From Syntrophomonadaceae bacterium (GTDB taxonomy: Bacteria; Bacillota; Dethiobacteria; PWVN01): a DNA stretch of 12,471 nt. The position numbers were made by a program, and so were the translations under genes. The notes below the pieces were generated by a model. The model saw only the letters and a program-made list of their open reading frames with translations, searched no databases and was not told the origin of the DNA. The DNA lies in contig PWVN01000020.1 in NCBI GenBank assembly GCA_003561835.1, forward strand, positions 1-12,471. The letters are read 5' to 3'. Below are positions 1 to 6,399 of this stretch, piece after piece (within the stretch, counting starts at the first letter, position 1; each line of letters begins with the position of its first letter).

Positions 1-576
1 AAGGCCCAGAAGCACTTTGCTGCAGCCGACCCGGAGTATATGTCCAAAAAAAGCGGTGTCACCTACAGCTCCGAAGATAATTCCTTTCTTCTTCCCTTCG
101 TCAATGAAAACTACCGGGTCAGCTACCCTGCGGGAGAAGTGGTGGGGGAGGAGGGGGAAGGGGTCAATATTGTATTTCAGATCCTCTACCTCCACTACCT
201 GGCGGATGCCAGCGGCTTGCCCCTGAAAGGGGAGTGGATCTCCTTCAAGGAACTGCCGGGGGGGCAGATTTACATCATGCCCTTTCAAAACAGGGCCGTA
301 AAGCCCTTTACCCGGGTTTTCGGCGGGCAGCCGGAAACCTTTGCCCGGGCTGCCGGGATTCTGGGGGGAGAGAAGTCCACCTACGGCGACCTGAGTTATG
401 TTCTTCCCGTGTTCCCCAGGGTCCCCGTGATGTTTGTCCTCTGGCGGGGGGACGATGAATTCCCGGCATCGGGAACCATCCTTTTCGATGCCGCTGCCGG
501 CTCCTACCTGCCGACAGAAGATTATGCCATGCTCTCGGGCTTGCTGGTGAGCAAGCTGAAAGCAGCCGTAAAATAG
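1..576 (+). CDS. DUF3786 domain protein, copy 1 (5' end cut by window)
   Basis: The reading frame is open from the first base of the window, so the true start lies upstream; 191 codons are visible. I recognise the family as DUF3786, whose biochemical role is not established. Family hallmarks seen here are a YPAGE motif, PLKGEWISFKEL followed by PGG, and the C-terminal signature FPRVPV...LWRGDDEFPASG..LFDAAAGSYLPTED. There is no signal peptide or membrane segment in the visible part, so it is probably cytoplasmic. A paralogue with the same signature lies two genes downstream (1006-1677). The stop codon is merged with the AGGAGG ribosome site of the HutP-like gene (TAGGAGG), so the two are almost certainly co-transcribed and translationally linked. 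Identity to the family is fairly sure; function is unknown. Confidence 0.85.
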   Translation, partial: KAQKHFAAADPEYMSKKSGVTYSSEDNSFLLPFVNENYRVSYPAGEVVGEEGEGVNIVFQILYLHYLADASGLPLKGEWISFKELPGGQIYIMPFQNRAVKPFTRVFGGQPETFARAAGILGGEKSTYGDLSYVLPVFPRVPVMFVLWRGDDEFPASGTILFDAAAGSYLPTEDYAMLSGLLVSKLKAAVK

Positions 577-589
577 GAGGGTGACTTCC

Positions 590-1009
590 ATGACGGAGTT
601 CAACCACAACAGCAAGATGGTGGCCGGGGCCGCCATCCGTATGGCCTTGACGGGCAGCCGCCAGGAGGAAGCCTCCTTGAAGGAGCAGTTGGCCGCCGAG
701 GGGATCAGGGCAACAGCGGTGGACTACGGCGGTGATTTCCTGGCAGCGGTGCAAAAGGTGGTGGAACGGGCGGTGGTGGCCGCCCGAAGAGAAGGGGTGA
801 TTTCTGCCACCCACCAGTCTGAGGGGGGCGTGGCGGGGGCGACTCGGGAAGCCCTGGCCCAGGTGATGCCCAAAGCCATGGGCCTGAACGTGGGAGGCAA
901 GGTGGGCATAGCCCGGCACGGTGATCACGTGGCGGTAGCCGTGTTCTTCGCCATCGGTTTGCTGCATCTCAATGAAGTGGCTGTGGGCCTGGGGCACCGG
1001 GCCATATGA
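590..1009 (+). CDS. HutP-family RNA-binding regulator
   Basis: A 139-residue protein of the HutP family. Bacillus HutP is a hexameric RNA-binding antiterminator that, with L-histidine and Mg2+, opens the histidine-utilisation operon. The start is ATG 590, placed 9 bases after AGGAGG (575-580); an in-frame GTG at 581 abuts the ribosome site and is rejected. Typical clostridial-family features are the N-terminal MVAGAAIRMAL helix, the GVISATHQSEGGVAGATREAL segment around residues 69-89, the LNVGGKVGIARHGDH strand region (99-113) and the C-terminal LGHRAI (134-139). Histidines 75 and 136 are candidates for the metal/histidine-binding positions of Bacillus HutP, but exact equivalence was not checked. 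No hut enzyme gene is nearby. Its stop overlaps the next ATG (ATGA). It probably senses a small ligand and binds RNA; the target is unknown. Confidence 0.85.
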   Translation: MTEFNHNSKMVAGAAIRMALTGSRQEEASLKEQLAAEGIRATAVDYGGDFLAAVQKVVERAVVAARREGVISATHQSEGGVAGATREALAQVMPKAMGLNVGGKVGIARHGDHVAVAVFFAIGLLHLNEVAVGLGHRAI

Positions 1010-1677
1010 GGAAGATGCGTAAACCGGGGAGTGGCGAGGTAAGCGGCAGGAGGACGGCCTACCGCAAAGCCTTTGAAGTGGCCCTGGAAAAATTCCGCCA
1101 GCAGGACCCCTGCTTTGCCGCCAGCCATACGGGTACTGCCTATCATACTGAAGAGGGCTGCTTTGCCTTTGACAGCATGGGTAGGGAAGCCCGGATAACC
1201 TATCCCGGCGGTGAGGCGTACTGGGCTGCTGACGGGAAGGCCCTGTCCATGGACTGGCATCTGATTGCCATCAACTACCTGGCCCGGGGGGACGGCCGTC
1301 CGTTAACGGGCCGTCTCATCAGCTACCGGGAGCTGGACGGGGGAAAAGTCTTCTTCCCCAATCTGAAGGAGAAGACCATCGACCGCCTGGCAGCGGTGCT
1401 GGGGCCGAGACCCAGCGCAGATATTCAAAGGGTTTTTGCCCTCTACCAGGGCACCCCCGTGGAAGGCTGCGACCTGGGAGCCACCTTTTACCTGTTTCCC
1501 CGTTTTCCCGTCACCGTCAAGCTGTGGCTGGCCGATGACGAATTTCCGCCCTCGGCCAATATCCTCTTCGATGCTGCGGCGGGGGGGTACCTGCACACGG
1601 AGGATATTGCGGCGGCAGCCAGCATCGTGGCCAACTGCCTCCTTCGGGGAGACAGAATAGGGGACGGTGGAAGGTAA
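1006..1677 (+). CDS. DUF3786 domain protein, copy 2
   Basis: A complete 223-residue DUF3786 protein, paralogous to the one at the left edge. Shared blocks are YPGGE (about residues 66-70), PLTGRLISYREL plus DGG (about 101-115) and the C-terminal FPRFPV...LADDEFPPSANILFDAAAGGYLHTED. The N-terminus has a basic, low-complexity lead-in (several Arg/Lys in the first 20 residues) and then a predicted helix. No signal peptide or membrane span is seen. ATG 1006 overlaps the HutP-like stop in an ATGA arrangement, which suggests translational coupling; ATG 1015 in the same frame is an alternative start. The gene ends about 30 bases before a strong terminator hairpin, so it is the last gene of this transcript. 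Function unknown. The two copies are clearly diverged, so this is an old duplication rather than a recent one. Confidence 0.85.
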   Translation: MRKMRKPGSGEVSGRRTAYRKAFEVALEKFRQQDPCFAASHTGTAYHTEEGCFAFDSMGREARITYPGGEAYWAADGKALSMDWHLIAINYLARGDGRPLTGRLISYRELDGGKVFFPNLKEKTIDRLAAVLGPRPSADIQRVFALYQGTPVEGCDLGATFYLFPRFPVTVKLWLADDEFPPSANILFDAAAGGYLHTEDIAAAASIVANCLLRGDRIGDGGR

Positions 1678-1706
1678 TTGTTCCCAAACTACATAAGCTT
1701 TGTTGA

Positions 1707-1752
1707 GTAAGTTTACTTTTAGGCCTGACCCCGAAAGTGAACTTACTTTTTT
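1707..1752 (+). terminator. Intrinsic terminator after the DUF3786/HutP operon
   Basis: A 13-base arm GTAAGTTTACTTT (1707-1719) pairs with AAAGTGAACTTAC (1734-1746), with one G-U wobble and a 14-base loop, followed directly by six T (1747-1752). The T-run orientation fits termination of the + strand operon. The right arm contains the stop codon of the facing VanZ gene (1743-1745), so the two convergent genes share this 3' region. On the - strand no comparable T-run follows the stem. The stem is AT-rich, so efficiency may be moderate. Confidence 0.75.
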
Positions 1753-2132
1753 GAGAGGGGGAGGAGAAGGAGGAGGGCGGTGCCGGCCCCGGCGGCGTCG
1801 AGGAGGACGTCGTAGACGCTGTCCATCCTGCCCGGTGTGAAGCTCTGCACAAATTCGTCGGTAAAGGCCACCTGCAGGGCGAAGAGAAAGCTTCCCAGGG
1901 CCACCCGTCCCCAGGGGACGCCCCGGAGCTTTCGCCCCTGAAGCCCCCAGTAGGCTGCCGCCGCCAGGCCAAAATAGCCGACAAAGTGGCCCAGCTTGGC
2001 GGGCAGGGGAAACTCCCGTACCACCTGGCTGTCGGGGGTCCGGCTGGCGAGATACAGGATGACTGCAGTCATGAGGGCGGCAGGCAAGAAATTGAGGATA
2101 CTCTCCCTTATTTTTACCCGGGCAGCCATCAT
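1743..2132 (-). CDS. VanZ-family membrane protein
   Basis: A 129-residue protein with the VanZ-family signature: LPAKLGHFVGYFGLA (a DKxxHFxxY-type motif, here with Ala in place of Asp) and, near the C-terminus, DEFVQSFTPGRMDSVYDVLLDAAGAG. About four hydrophobic segments make it an integral membrane protein. VanZ itself gives low-level teicoplanin resistance by an unknown mechanism; most family members, including small stand-alone ones like this, have no known role, so resistance should not be inferred. Two adjacent ATG codons (2132 and 2129) are possible starts; GGAGGGAGG upstream supports either, slightly favouring the second by spacing. It begins 13 bases after the DUF362 gene ends, with its ribosome site overlapping that gene's 3' end, so it is operonic with it. 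Confidence 0.85.
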   Translation of the reverse strand: MMAARVKIRESILNFLPAALMTAVILYLASRTPDSQVVREFPLPAKLGHFVGYFGLAAAAYWGLQGRKLRGVPWGRVALGSFLFALQVAFTDEFVQSFTPGRMDSVYDVLLDAAGAGTALLLLLPLSKK

Positions 2133-2145
2133 ACAACCTCCCTCC

Positions 2146-3255
2146 TTACCACAGGCGGCGGCGCAGCTCCACCGCCTCGTGGGGGCAGAGTTCCTGGCAG
2201 CAGTAGCAGCGGATGCAGCGGCTGTGGTCTATGGAGGCCTTCCCATCCTCCAGGCGGATCACACCGGCGGGGCAGTTGTCCACGCACACCCGGCAGGCCC
2301 TGCACTTGCCTTTCTCCACCAGGGGAAGGGGGATGATATAATTCCGGAAAAGGCGGCTCAAGAACGGGGGAGGCCAGCGCCCTTCCCTCTGGTAGGCGGG
2401 GGCCCTTTGAAACCCCTTTATCTTCAATTCATCCAGGCTGTTCCCGACGATTTCCAGGTCCTCCACCCGGGCGGTTCCGTACCCGGCGTCATGGGCATAC
2501 CGGAGGTGCAGGATTTCCCTGGGGGGGATGCCCGCCAGGGTGCAGGCCACAGCATCAGCGGCCACCGGGTCCCGGCTCATGATCAGAAAACCCGTGGGTC
2601 GCGGCGTGCCCCGCCGGGGCCCCGGCCCTTCCATGGAGATGATGCCGTCCACCACCGACAGGGCGGGGCGGAGGAAGCCCGTAAGGTCCGCCAGCATCCG
2701 GCTGAAATCTTTAAGTTCGTTGTAGCGCATGTGCAGGGCCATCTTGCTGCGGCCCGAAATGCAGCCGTAAAGATTTTTAACGGCGCCGCTGTAACCGGTA
2801 AAATTGTGGGTTTTGAGGCGGGCCAGATTGAGGAGGACTTCCGCCTGGGTTACCGGGACCCCCAGGGGAAAGGTCTTGCAGACCTTCCCTTGAGGAAACT
2901 TGACCTCCGTCTTCCCATCGTCAAAGGAAACCAGGGGGATATCCAAATCATGAAGGACTTCCGTAATCCCCGCTGCCCGGGCCACCCGCTCCACCTTCTC
3001 GAATCCCGGGCTGTCCCCCAGGGAGACGGAACCCCCGCCCCGTAGCGCCGCCACGGCAGCGGACCGGACCACAACGGGGTGGGTGCAGACACCCCGCTCC
3101 ACATTGAAGGAAGTCAAAAGATTTGGCTTCATGAGCACCTTTTTCCCCGCAAAAAAATCCCCCTTCAACCCCAGGAGGGAGAATCCGGTATGGAAGGCCT
3201 CCAAAACCCCCTCCTCCCGGTAATCAGGCACTTTCAAGAGGGCAACTCTGCTCAC
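2146..3255 (-). CDS. DUF362 protein with C-terminal 2x[4Fe-4S] ferredoxin domain
   Basis: A 369-residue protein that starts with SRVALLK (after the initiator) and has the DUF362 core features KKVLMKPNLL, THPVVVRSA, LGDSPGFEKVERV, LNLARLKTHNFTGYSGAVKNLYG and VVDGIISMEGPGP. The C-terminus carries two CxxCxxCxxxCP clusters: C318, C321, C324, C328 and C347, C350, C353, C357. This is the standard bacterial-type 8Fe-8S ferredoxin arrangement, so electron transfer or Fe-S-dependent chemistry in the cytoplasm is likely; the family reaction is not known. GTG 3255 is preferred over the in-frame ATG at 3291. It has a GGGTGG ribosome site 7 bases upstream and gives the usual family N-terminus, and the upstream ATG lies within the -10 promoter element and has no ribosome site. 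The VanZ-family gene follows in the same operon. Confidence 0.9.
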   Translation of the reverse strand: MSRVALLKVPDYREEGVLEAFHTGFSLLGLKGDFFAGKKVLMKPNLLTSFNVERGVCTHPVVVRSAAVAALRGGGSVSLGDSPGFEKVERVARAAGITEVLHDLDIPLVSFDDGKTEVKFPQGKVCKTFPLGVPVTQAEVLLNLARLKTHNFTGYSGAVKNLYGCISGRSKMALHMRYNELKDFSRMLADLTGFLRPALSVVDGIISMEGPGPRRGTPRPTGFLIMSRDPVAADAVACTLAGIPPREILHLRYAHDAGYGTARVEDLEIVGNSLDELKIKGFQRAPAYQREGRWPPPFLSRLFRNYIIPLPLVEKGKCRACRVCVDNCPAGVIRLEDGKASIDHSRCIRCYCCQELCPHEAVELRRRLW

Positions 3256-3289
3256 TAGTAATCCACCCTTCTCATGCAGGCATACTGCC

Positions 3290-3318
3290 ATTTTAGCACA
3301 GTAATTATTTGCTGACTA
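3290..3318 (-). promoter_or_regulatory. Extended -10 sigma-A-type promoter for DUF362-VanZ operon
   Basis: On the - strand a -35-like TAGTCA (3318-3313, four of six consensus bases) is followed after exactly 17 bases by TAAAAT (3295-3290, five of six). The TGC directly before it provides the extended -10 TGn motif. Transcription would begin near 3283, giving a leader of roughly 28 bases to GTG 3255. The overlap with the alternative ATG at 3291 argues against that start. Confidence 0.5.
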
Positions 3319-3541
3319 TTATTTTCCGCTGCCCGGGCCCTTCTTATGAAAAATTAAGGTATTTTAAAGAATATTTAATGAAAAGCGCCTTTAAAAAGCA
3401 AAGCCCCTATGTTAAGGTTTGATGTAGGAACTTTCACCGGACAATCTCCACCCATCACCAATGGACACAAATGAAGCAGCCCTGCGGTGGCCATGCCCAG
3501 GGGAGCCCCAAGACGACAGACGAACAAGGGAGGATGCATCG
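3319..3541. other. Non-coding divergent region between DUF362 and SpoIID/LytB genes
   Basis: AT-rich from about 3296 to 3425, then of neighbour-like composition. It must hold the promoter of the rightward SpoIID/LytB gene. I searched for sigma-A and sporulation-type -35/-10 pairs on the + strand and found no pair good enough to assign. The only clear element is the ribosome site AAGGGAGG (3526-3533) serving GTG 3542. In-frame codons from ATG 3461 onward are open but lack a ribosome site and look non-coding (Pro/Arg-rich). Confidence 0.4.
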
Positions 3542-5710
3542 GTGCCCAAGCGGAAAATCCTGGCCTTAACCCTGGCAATCCTGCTGGCCCTTTCTCTCGG
3601 TTTGTATACGGTCCACAGCCAGCGCAAACAGCAGGCCGCTGCCGTAATCGAAGAATTTTTATCTGCCCTACAGCGGGGAGACACGGAAGACGCCAGGGCC
3701 TATTTGACGCTTCCGGGGAGGCAGGGAATTACCCTCCTGGAGGCCTTCGGCTCGGACCTGATCCGGCCCGGCACCCTGACCCAACTCAAAGTGCCCCTTT
3801 GGGGGGATGCCGCCGCCACCATCACCATCAACATCAAGGGCTCCCCGACGGAGACGGAGGTCACCCTGGGCCGCACCGGCCGGGGATGGCAGATCACGGG
3901 GTTCCCCCATATCGACGTGGTGCAGACGGCTTATCTTGAGGACGTGCGGGAGCAGGGTACGGGAAGTTTTGAATACGCCCTCTTCCACCCCCATCAGGAA
4001 AGACGCTTCGTATCCCCGGTCCTGTTTGCACCGGAAGCAGGTACCGTGGTGGATGCGGTGGCCGTGCAGGGGACCCTGGTTTACCTGTCAAAACTTCCCG
4101 CCGAGCCCCTGGAAAAAATCCTGGCGGTACAGGAGTCCTCCCTGGAAGACCTCTGGGCAGGGTATGTGGCCCTTTCCCCGGACCTGATCATCTACGACCC
4201 CTTGGGCCCGGAAGGGGTGGCCCAGGCCACCCGCAGGGAATTGATCCCCGGCAGGCAAAACCTGACAGCGTACATGCGGGAGGGCAGGGCCGCAGCCCTG
4301 GCCCTTCAGGAACCTTATGTCCCCGAGCGGATCCGGGTGCTTTTAAACACCAGCGGTTTTCAGGGCACCCGCCACCCGAGGGTTCAGATCACCTCCGGGA
4401 AGGCCTTTACCCTGACGGATTACCTGCTGGACCAGGTCATTCCCCTGGCCGCCGGCGACATCCTCTTCTTAAAACCCCTGGAAGGAGGGGTCCTGGCCCT
4501 GCTTCCCGACGGCAGTGAGATGCAGCTGTCCAGCCGGGTCCATATTACGGGAAGCGACAGGCTGGTGATCGCCAACCTGGAGAGGGGCCCTGCCGGCAAT
4601 CCCGTCACCCCCGCCTACCGGGGGGACCTGGAGGTGGCCTGGGACGAGGGCGCCCTCCTGCTGGTGAACGAGCTGCCCCTGGAAGAATACCTGTATTCCG
4701 TGGTCCCCAGCGAAATGCCCGTGTCCTTCGGGCTGGAACCCCTGAAGGCCCAGGCCGTGGCTGCCCGTTCTTATGCGGCTGCCTCCATCTACAGCGGCCG
4801 CTTCCGGGCCCTGGGGGCTCATGCGGAGGACAGCGTCAGCAGCCAGGTCTACAACAATGTGCCGGAAGTCCCCCTGGCCGTAACGGCCGTCCAGGAAACC
4901 GCGGGCCTGGTGGGCTATTTTGGCAGCAGCATCGTGGATGCCCGCTTTTTCTCCACCTCTTCCGGCTACACCGCCAACTATCACGAAGTCTGGCATGACC
5001 CGGAAACCCTGGAATTTCCCTCCACCCCCGTCCGGTACCTGAGTTCCAGATCCCAGCTGGTGAACATGGACTTCGACATCTCCACCGAGGACCGCATCAG
5101 GGATTTCCTGGACCGCCCGGACCTTAATTCCTATGATTCCACCTCCCCCTTCTTCCGCTGGGAAGTAACCATGTCCCGGGAAGAACTGGAAGCCACAATC
5201 CTGGCCAACCTGCCGGAACGCTACGAGGCCCAGCCGGATTTTGTCCTGACCCGGCAGGGTTCCCAGTACGTTTCCAGGGAGATCCCCCCGGACCCCCTGG
5301 GAGAACTGCAGGCCATCCGGGTGGCAGAGCGGGGGGAGGGGGGCAACATCATGAGCCTGGAGATCACCGGGGACAAAGGAAGCTACCTCATCCGCAAGGA
5401 GTACAACATCCGCTTCCTCCTGCGGCCCCGCCAGTACCTGCCGGAAGGGGAGGACGTCCTCATCCAGCGGCACAACGGCAGCGTCCTGAGGAACTACGCC
5501 CTGCTGCCCAGCGCCTTCATTTATTTTCAAATCCACCGGAACAGCAGCGGGGAGATCGACAGGGTGACCATCCGGGGCGGCGGGAACGGCCACGGGGTGG
5601 GGATGAGCCAGTACGGGGCCTACGGGATGAGCCTTCGGGGCCATGATTTCGAATCTATCCTCAGTCATTACTACCCCAAGACGGAGCTGTGGAGCATTTA
5701 CGCATGGTAG
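3542..5710 (+). CDS. SpoIID/LytB-domain cell-wall protein, membrane anchored
   Basis: A 722-residue exported protein. The start is GTG 3542, 8 bases after AAGGGAGG; the resulting KRKILALTLAILLALSLGL is a signal/anchor segment (residues 3-21). Residues about 33-125 resemble an NTF2-like stalk (EEFLSALQRGDTEDARAYL ... GWQITGF). A region of unknown type follows, then the SpoIID/LytB domain from about residue 264 (IRVLLNTS) to the end. Key motifs are VVPSEMP with the presumed catalytic Glu391, LKAQAVAARSYA, and GHGVGMSQYGA with His684. SpoIID cleaves glycan strands as a lytic transglycosylase; LytB-type members modulate cell-wall hydrolases. At the site where sporulation SpoIID has a Cys/His zinc-binding stretch, this protein reads AEDSVSSQVY and contains no cysteine, so it resembles the LytB-like subgroup. 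It is monocistronic and faces the DUF1850 gene, with stops 12 bases apart. Confidence 0.88.
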   Translation: MPKRKILALTLAILLALSLGLYTVHSQRKQQAAAVIEEFLSALQRGDTEDARAYLTLPGRQGITLLEAFGSDLIRPGTLTQLKVPLWGDAAATITINIKGSPTETEVTLGRTGRGWQITGFPHIDVVQTAYLEDVREQGTGSFEYALFHPHQERRFVSPVLFAPEAGTVVDAVAVQGTLVYLSKLPAEPLEKILAVQESSLEDLWAGYVALSPDLIIYDPLGPEGVAQATRRELIPGRQNLTAYMREGRAAALALQEPYVPERIRVLLNTSGFQGTRHPRVQITSGKAFTLTDYLLDQVIPLAAGDILFLKPLEGGVLALLPDGSEMQLSSRVHITGSDRLVIANLERGPAGNPVTPAYRGDLEVAWDEGALLLVNELPLEEYLYSVVPSEMPVSFGLEPLKAQAVAARSYAAASIYSGRFRALGAHAEDSVSSQVYNNVPEVPLAVTAVQETAGLVGYFGSSIVDARFFSTSSGYTANYHEVWHDPETLEFPSTPVRYLSSRSQLVNMDFDISTEDRIRDFLDRPDLNSYDSTSPFFRWEVTMSREELEATILANLPERYEAQPDFVLTRQGSQYVSREIPPDPLGELQAIRVAERGEGGNIMSLEITGDKGSYLIRKEYNIRFLLRPRQYLPEGEDVLIQRHNGSVLRNYALLPSAFIYFQIHRNSSGEIDRVTIRGGGNGHGVGMSQYGAYGMSLRGHDFESILSHYYPKTELWSIYAW

Positions 5711-5722
5711 GTGTCCATCGGC

Positions 5723-6241
5723 CTAGTATTTTTTCAATTTGATCTCCAGGAGGAAGGGGTCCGGGCGCAGGTTCCCCAGCTCATAGACCCGGCCTTCCAG
5801 GCGCAGGGCCTCCCCCGTCAGGGGGGAGACGAAGAGGCGGATGCCGTCCCGGGGTTCTTCCTGATGAAATACCGTGATAAAACCCTGCTCGTCCACGGAA
5901 TATTCCGTGGCGCCGTCCAGGTAAGGGAGCCCCGGCCCGTAGGCATCGAAGGTGGTGGTCAGGGGCCTGATTTTCCTGTCTCCCGTCAGGGAAAAGGTCC
6001 CCTGGACGGGCCTCCCGGTGACAGAATGGGTGTACTCCAGGGAAAACTCCTGCCCCTCCTTTACCGGAAGGCGGTAGAGGACCTTCCCGTCCCGGGGGGT
6101 TGAGACCACCAGGTAGAAGGTCCCGGACTGAATCCAGAAAAACGCTGACGGCACGAGGAGGAAGAGAAGAAGGAAAGGGATCGCCCAGCGACGTACAGCA
6201 GGGTTTTTTGCCGTCAACCTGGTGCAGCAGTTCCTCGTCAT
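5723..6241 (-). CDS. DUF1850 protein, TRAP-transporter accessory
   Basis: A 172-residue protein with one N-terminal membrane segment (about residues 19-37) followed by an extracytoplasmic DUF1850 domain. Its typical motif EYTHSVTGRPVQGTF begins at residue 69, with later LPYLDGATEYSV and a charged C-terminal LEIKLKKY. DUF1850 genes are regularly found next to fused 4TM/12TM TRAP permeases of the TAXI type, exactly as here, and are thought to be accessory to transport, though the role is unproven. The start at ATG 6241 has a GGGGG-type ribosome site upstream. It lies 158 bases after the permease stop, a longer gap than usual for such a pair, and that gap holds a GC-rich hairpin. It is the last gene of the leftward cluster; I see no convincing terminator between it and the converging SpoIID/LytB gene. 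Confidence 0.85.
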   Translation of the reverse strand: MTRNCCTRLTAKNPAVRRWAIPFLLLFLLVPSAFFWIQSGTFYLVVSTPRDGKVLYRLPVKEGQEFSLEYTHSVTGRPVQGTFSLTGDRKIRPLTTTFDAYGPGLPYLDGATEYSVDEQGFITVFHQEEPRDGIRLFVSPLTGEALRLEGRVYELGNLRPDPFLLEIKLKKY

Positions 6242-6333
6242 TGCCCCGTACCCCCTTTAGTGGTCTGTGTTCTTGCCATGGGGAAAAACCCTTCGCCCGG
6301 AGAAAAGAGCAACCCGGTCCCCCGGGAAAAGGC

Positions 6334-6362
6334 ATCCCCCATCGAGACAGTCGACGGGGGAT
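6334..6362 (-). terminator. Stem-loop between TRAP permease and DUF1850 gene (weak terminator or mRNA stabiliser)
   Basis: On the - strand ATCCCCCGTCGA pairs with TCGATGGGGGAT over 12 positions (one G-U) around a 5-base loop. On the + strand the wobble becomes an A-C mismatch, so the structure is best for leftward RNA. It begins about 37 bases after the permease stop. The sequence after it, GCCTTTTCCC, has only four T, so termination would be partial; it may lower DUF1850 expression or protect the 3' end of the permease message. Confidence 0.5.
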
Positions 6363-6399
6363 TGGTTGCAGCGATTGAGAAAAAGGCCTCGCCTGTCCC

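Noticed and set aside
1719..1733. An AGGCCTGACCCC word in the terminator loop, reminiscent of ends seen near some REP-type or transposase elements
   Set aside because: Too short, single copy, with no transposase or second end; it is adequately explained as the terminator loop.
1743..2132. Glycopeptide (teicoplanin) resistance gene
   Set aside because: VanZ-family membership alone does not indicate resistance, and no other van genes are present.
1996..3045. A 349-codon open frame on the + strand opposite the DUF362 gene
   Set aside because: It begins inside the VanZ gene, shows no domain, and lies opposite a gene with ferredoxin clusters and DUF362 motifs.
4469..5668. A 399-codon open frame on the - strand within the SpoIID/LytB gene
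   Set aside because: Low-complexity Gly/Val/His-rich product, antisense to a gene with clear domain motifs and a good ribosome site; a compositional artefact.
5706..5740. Terminator between the converging SpoIID/LytB and DUF1850 genes
   Set aside because: There is a T-run at 5729-5734, but only a 4-base TAGG/CCTA stem precedes it, too weak to call.
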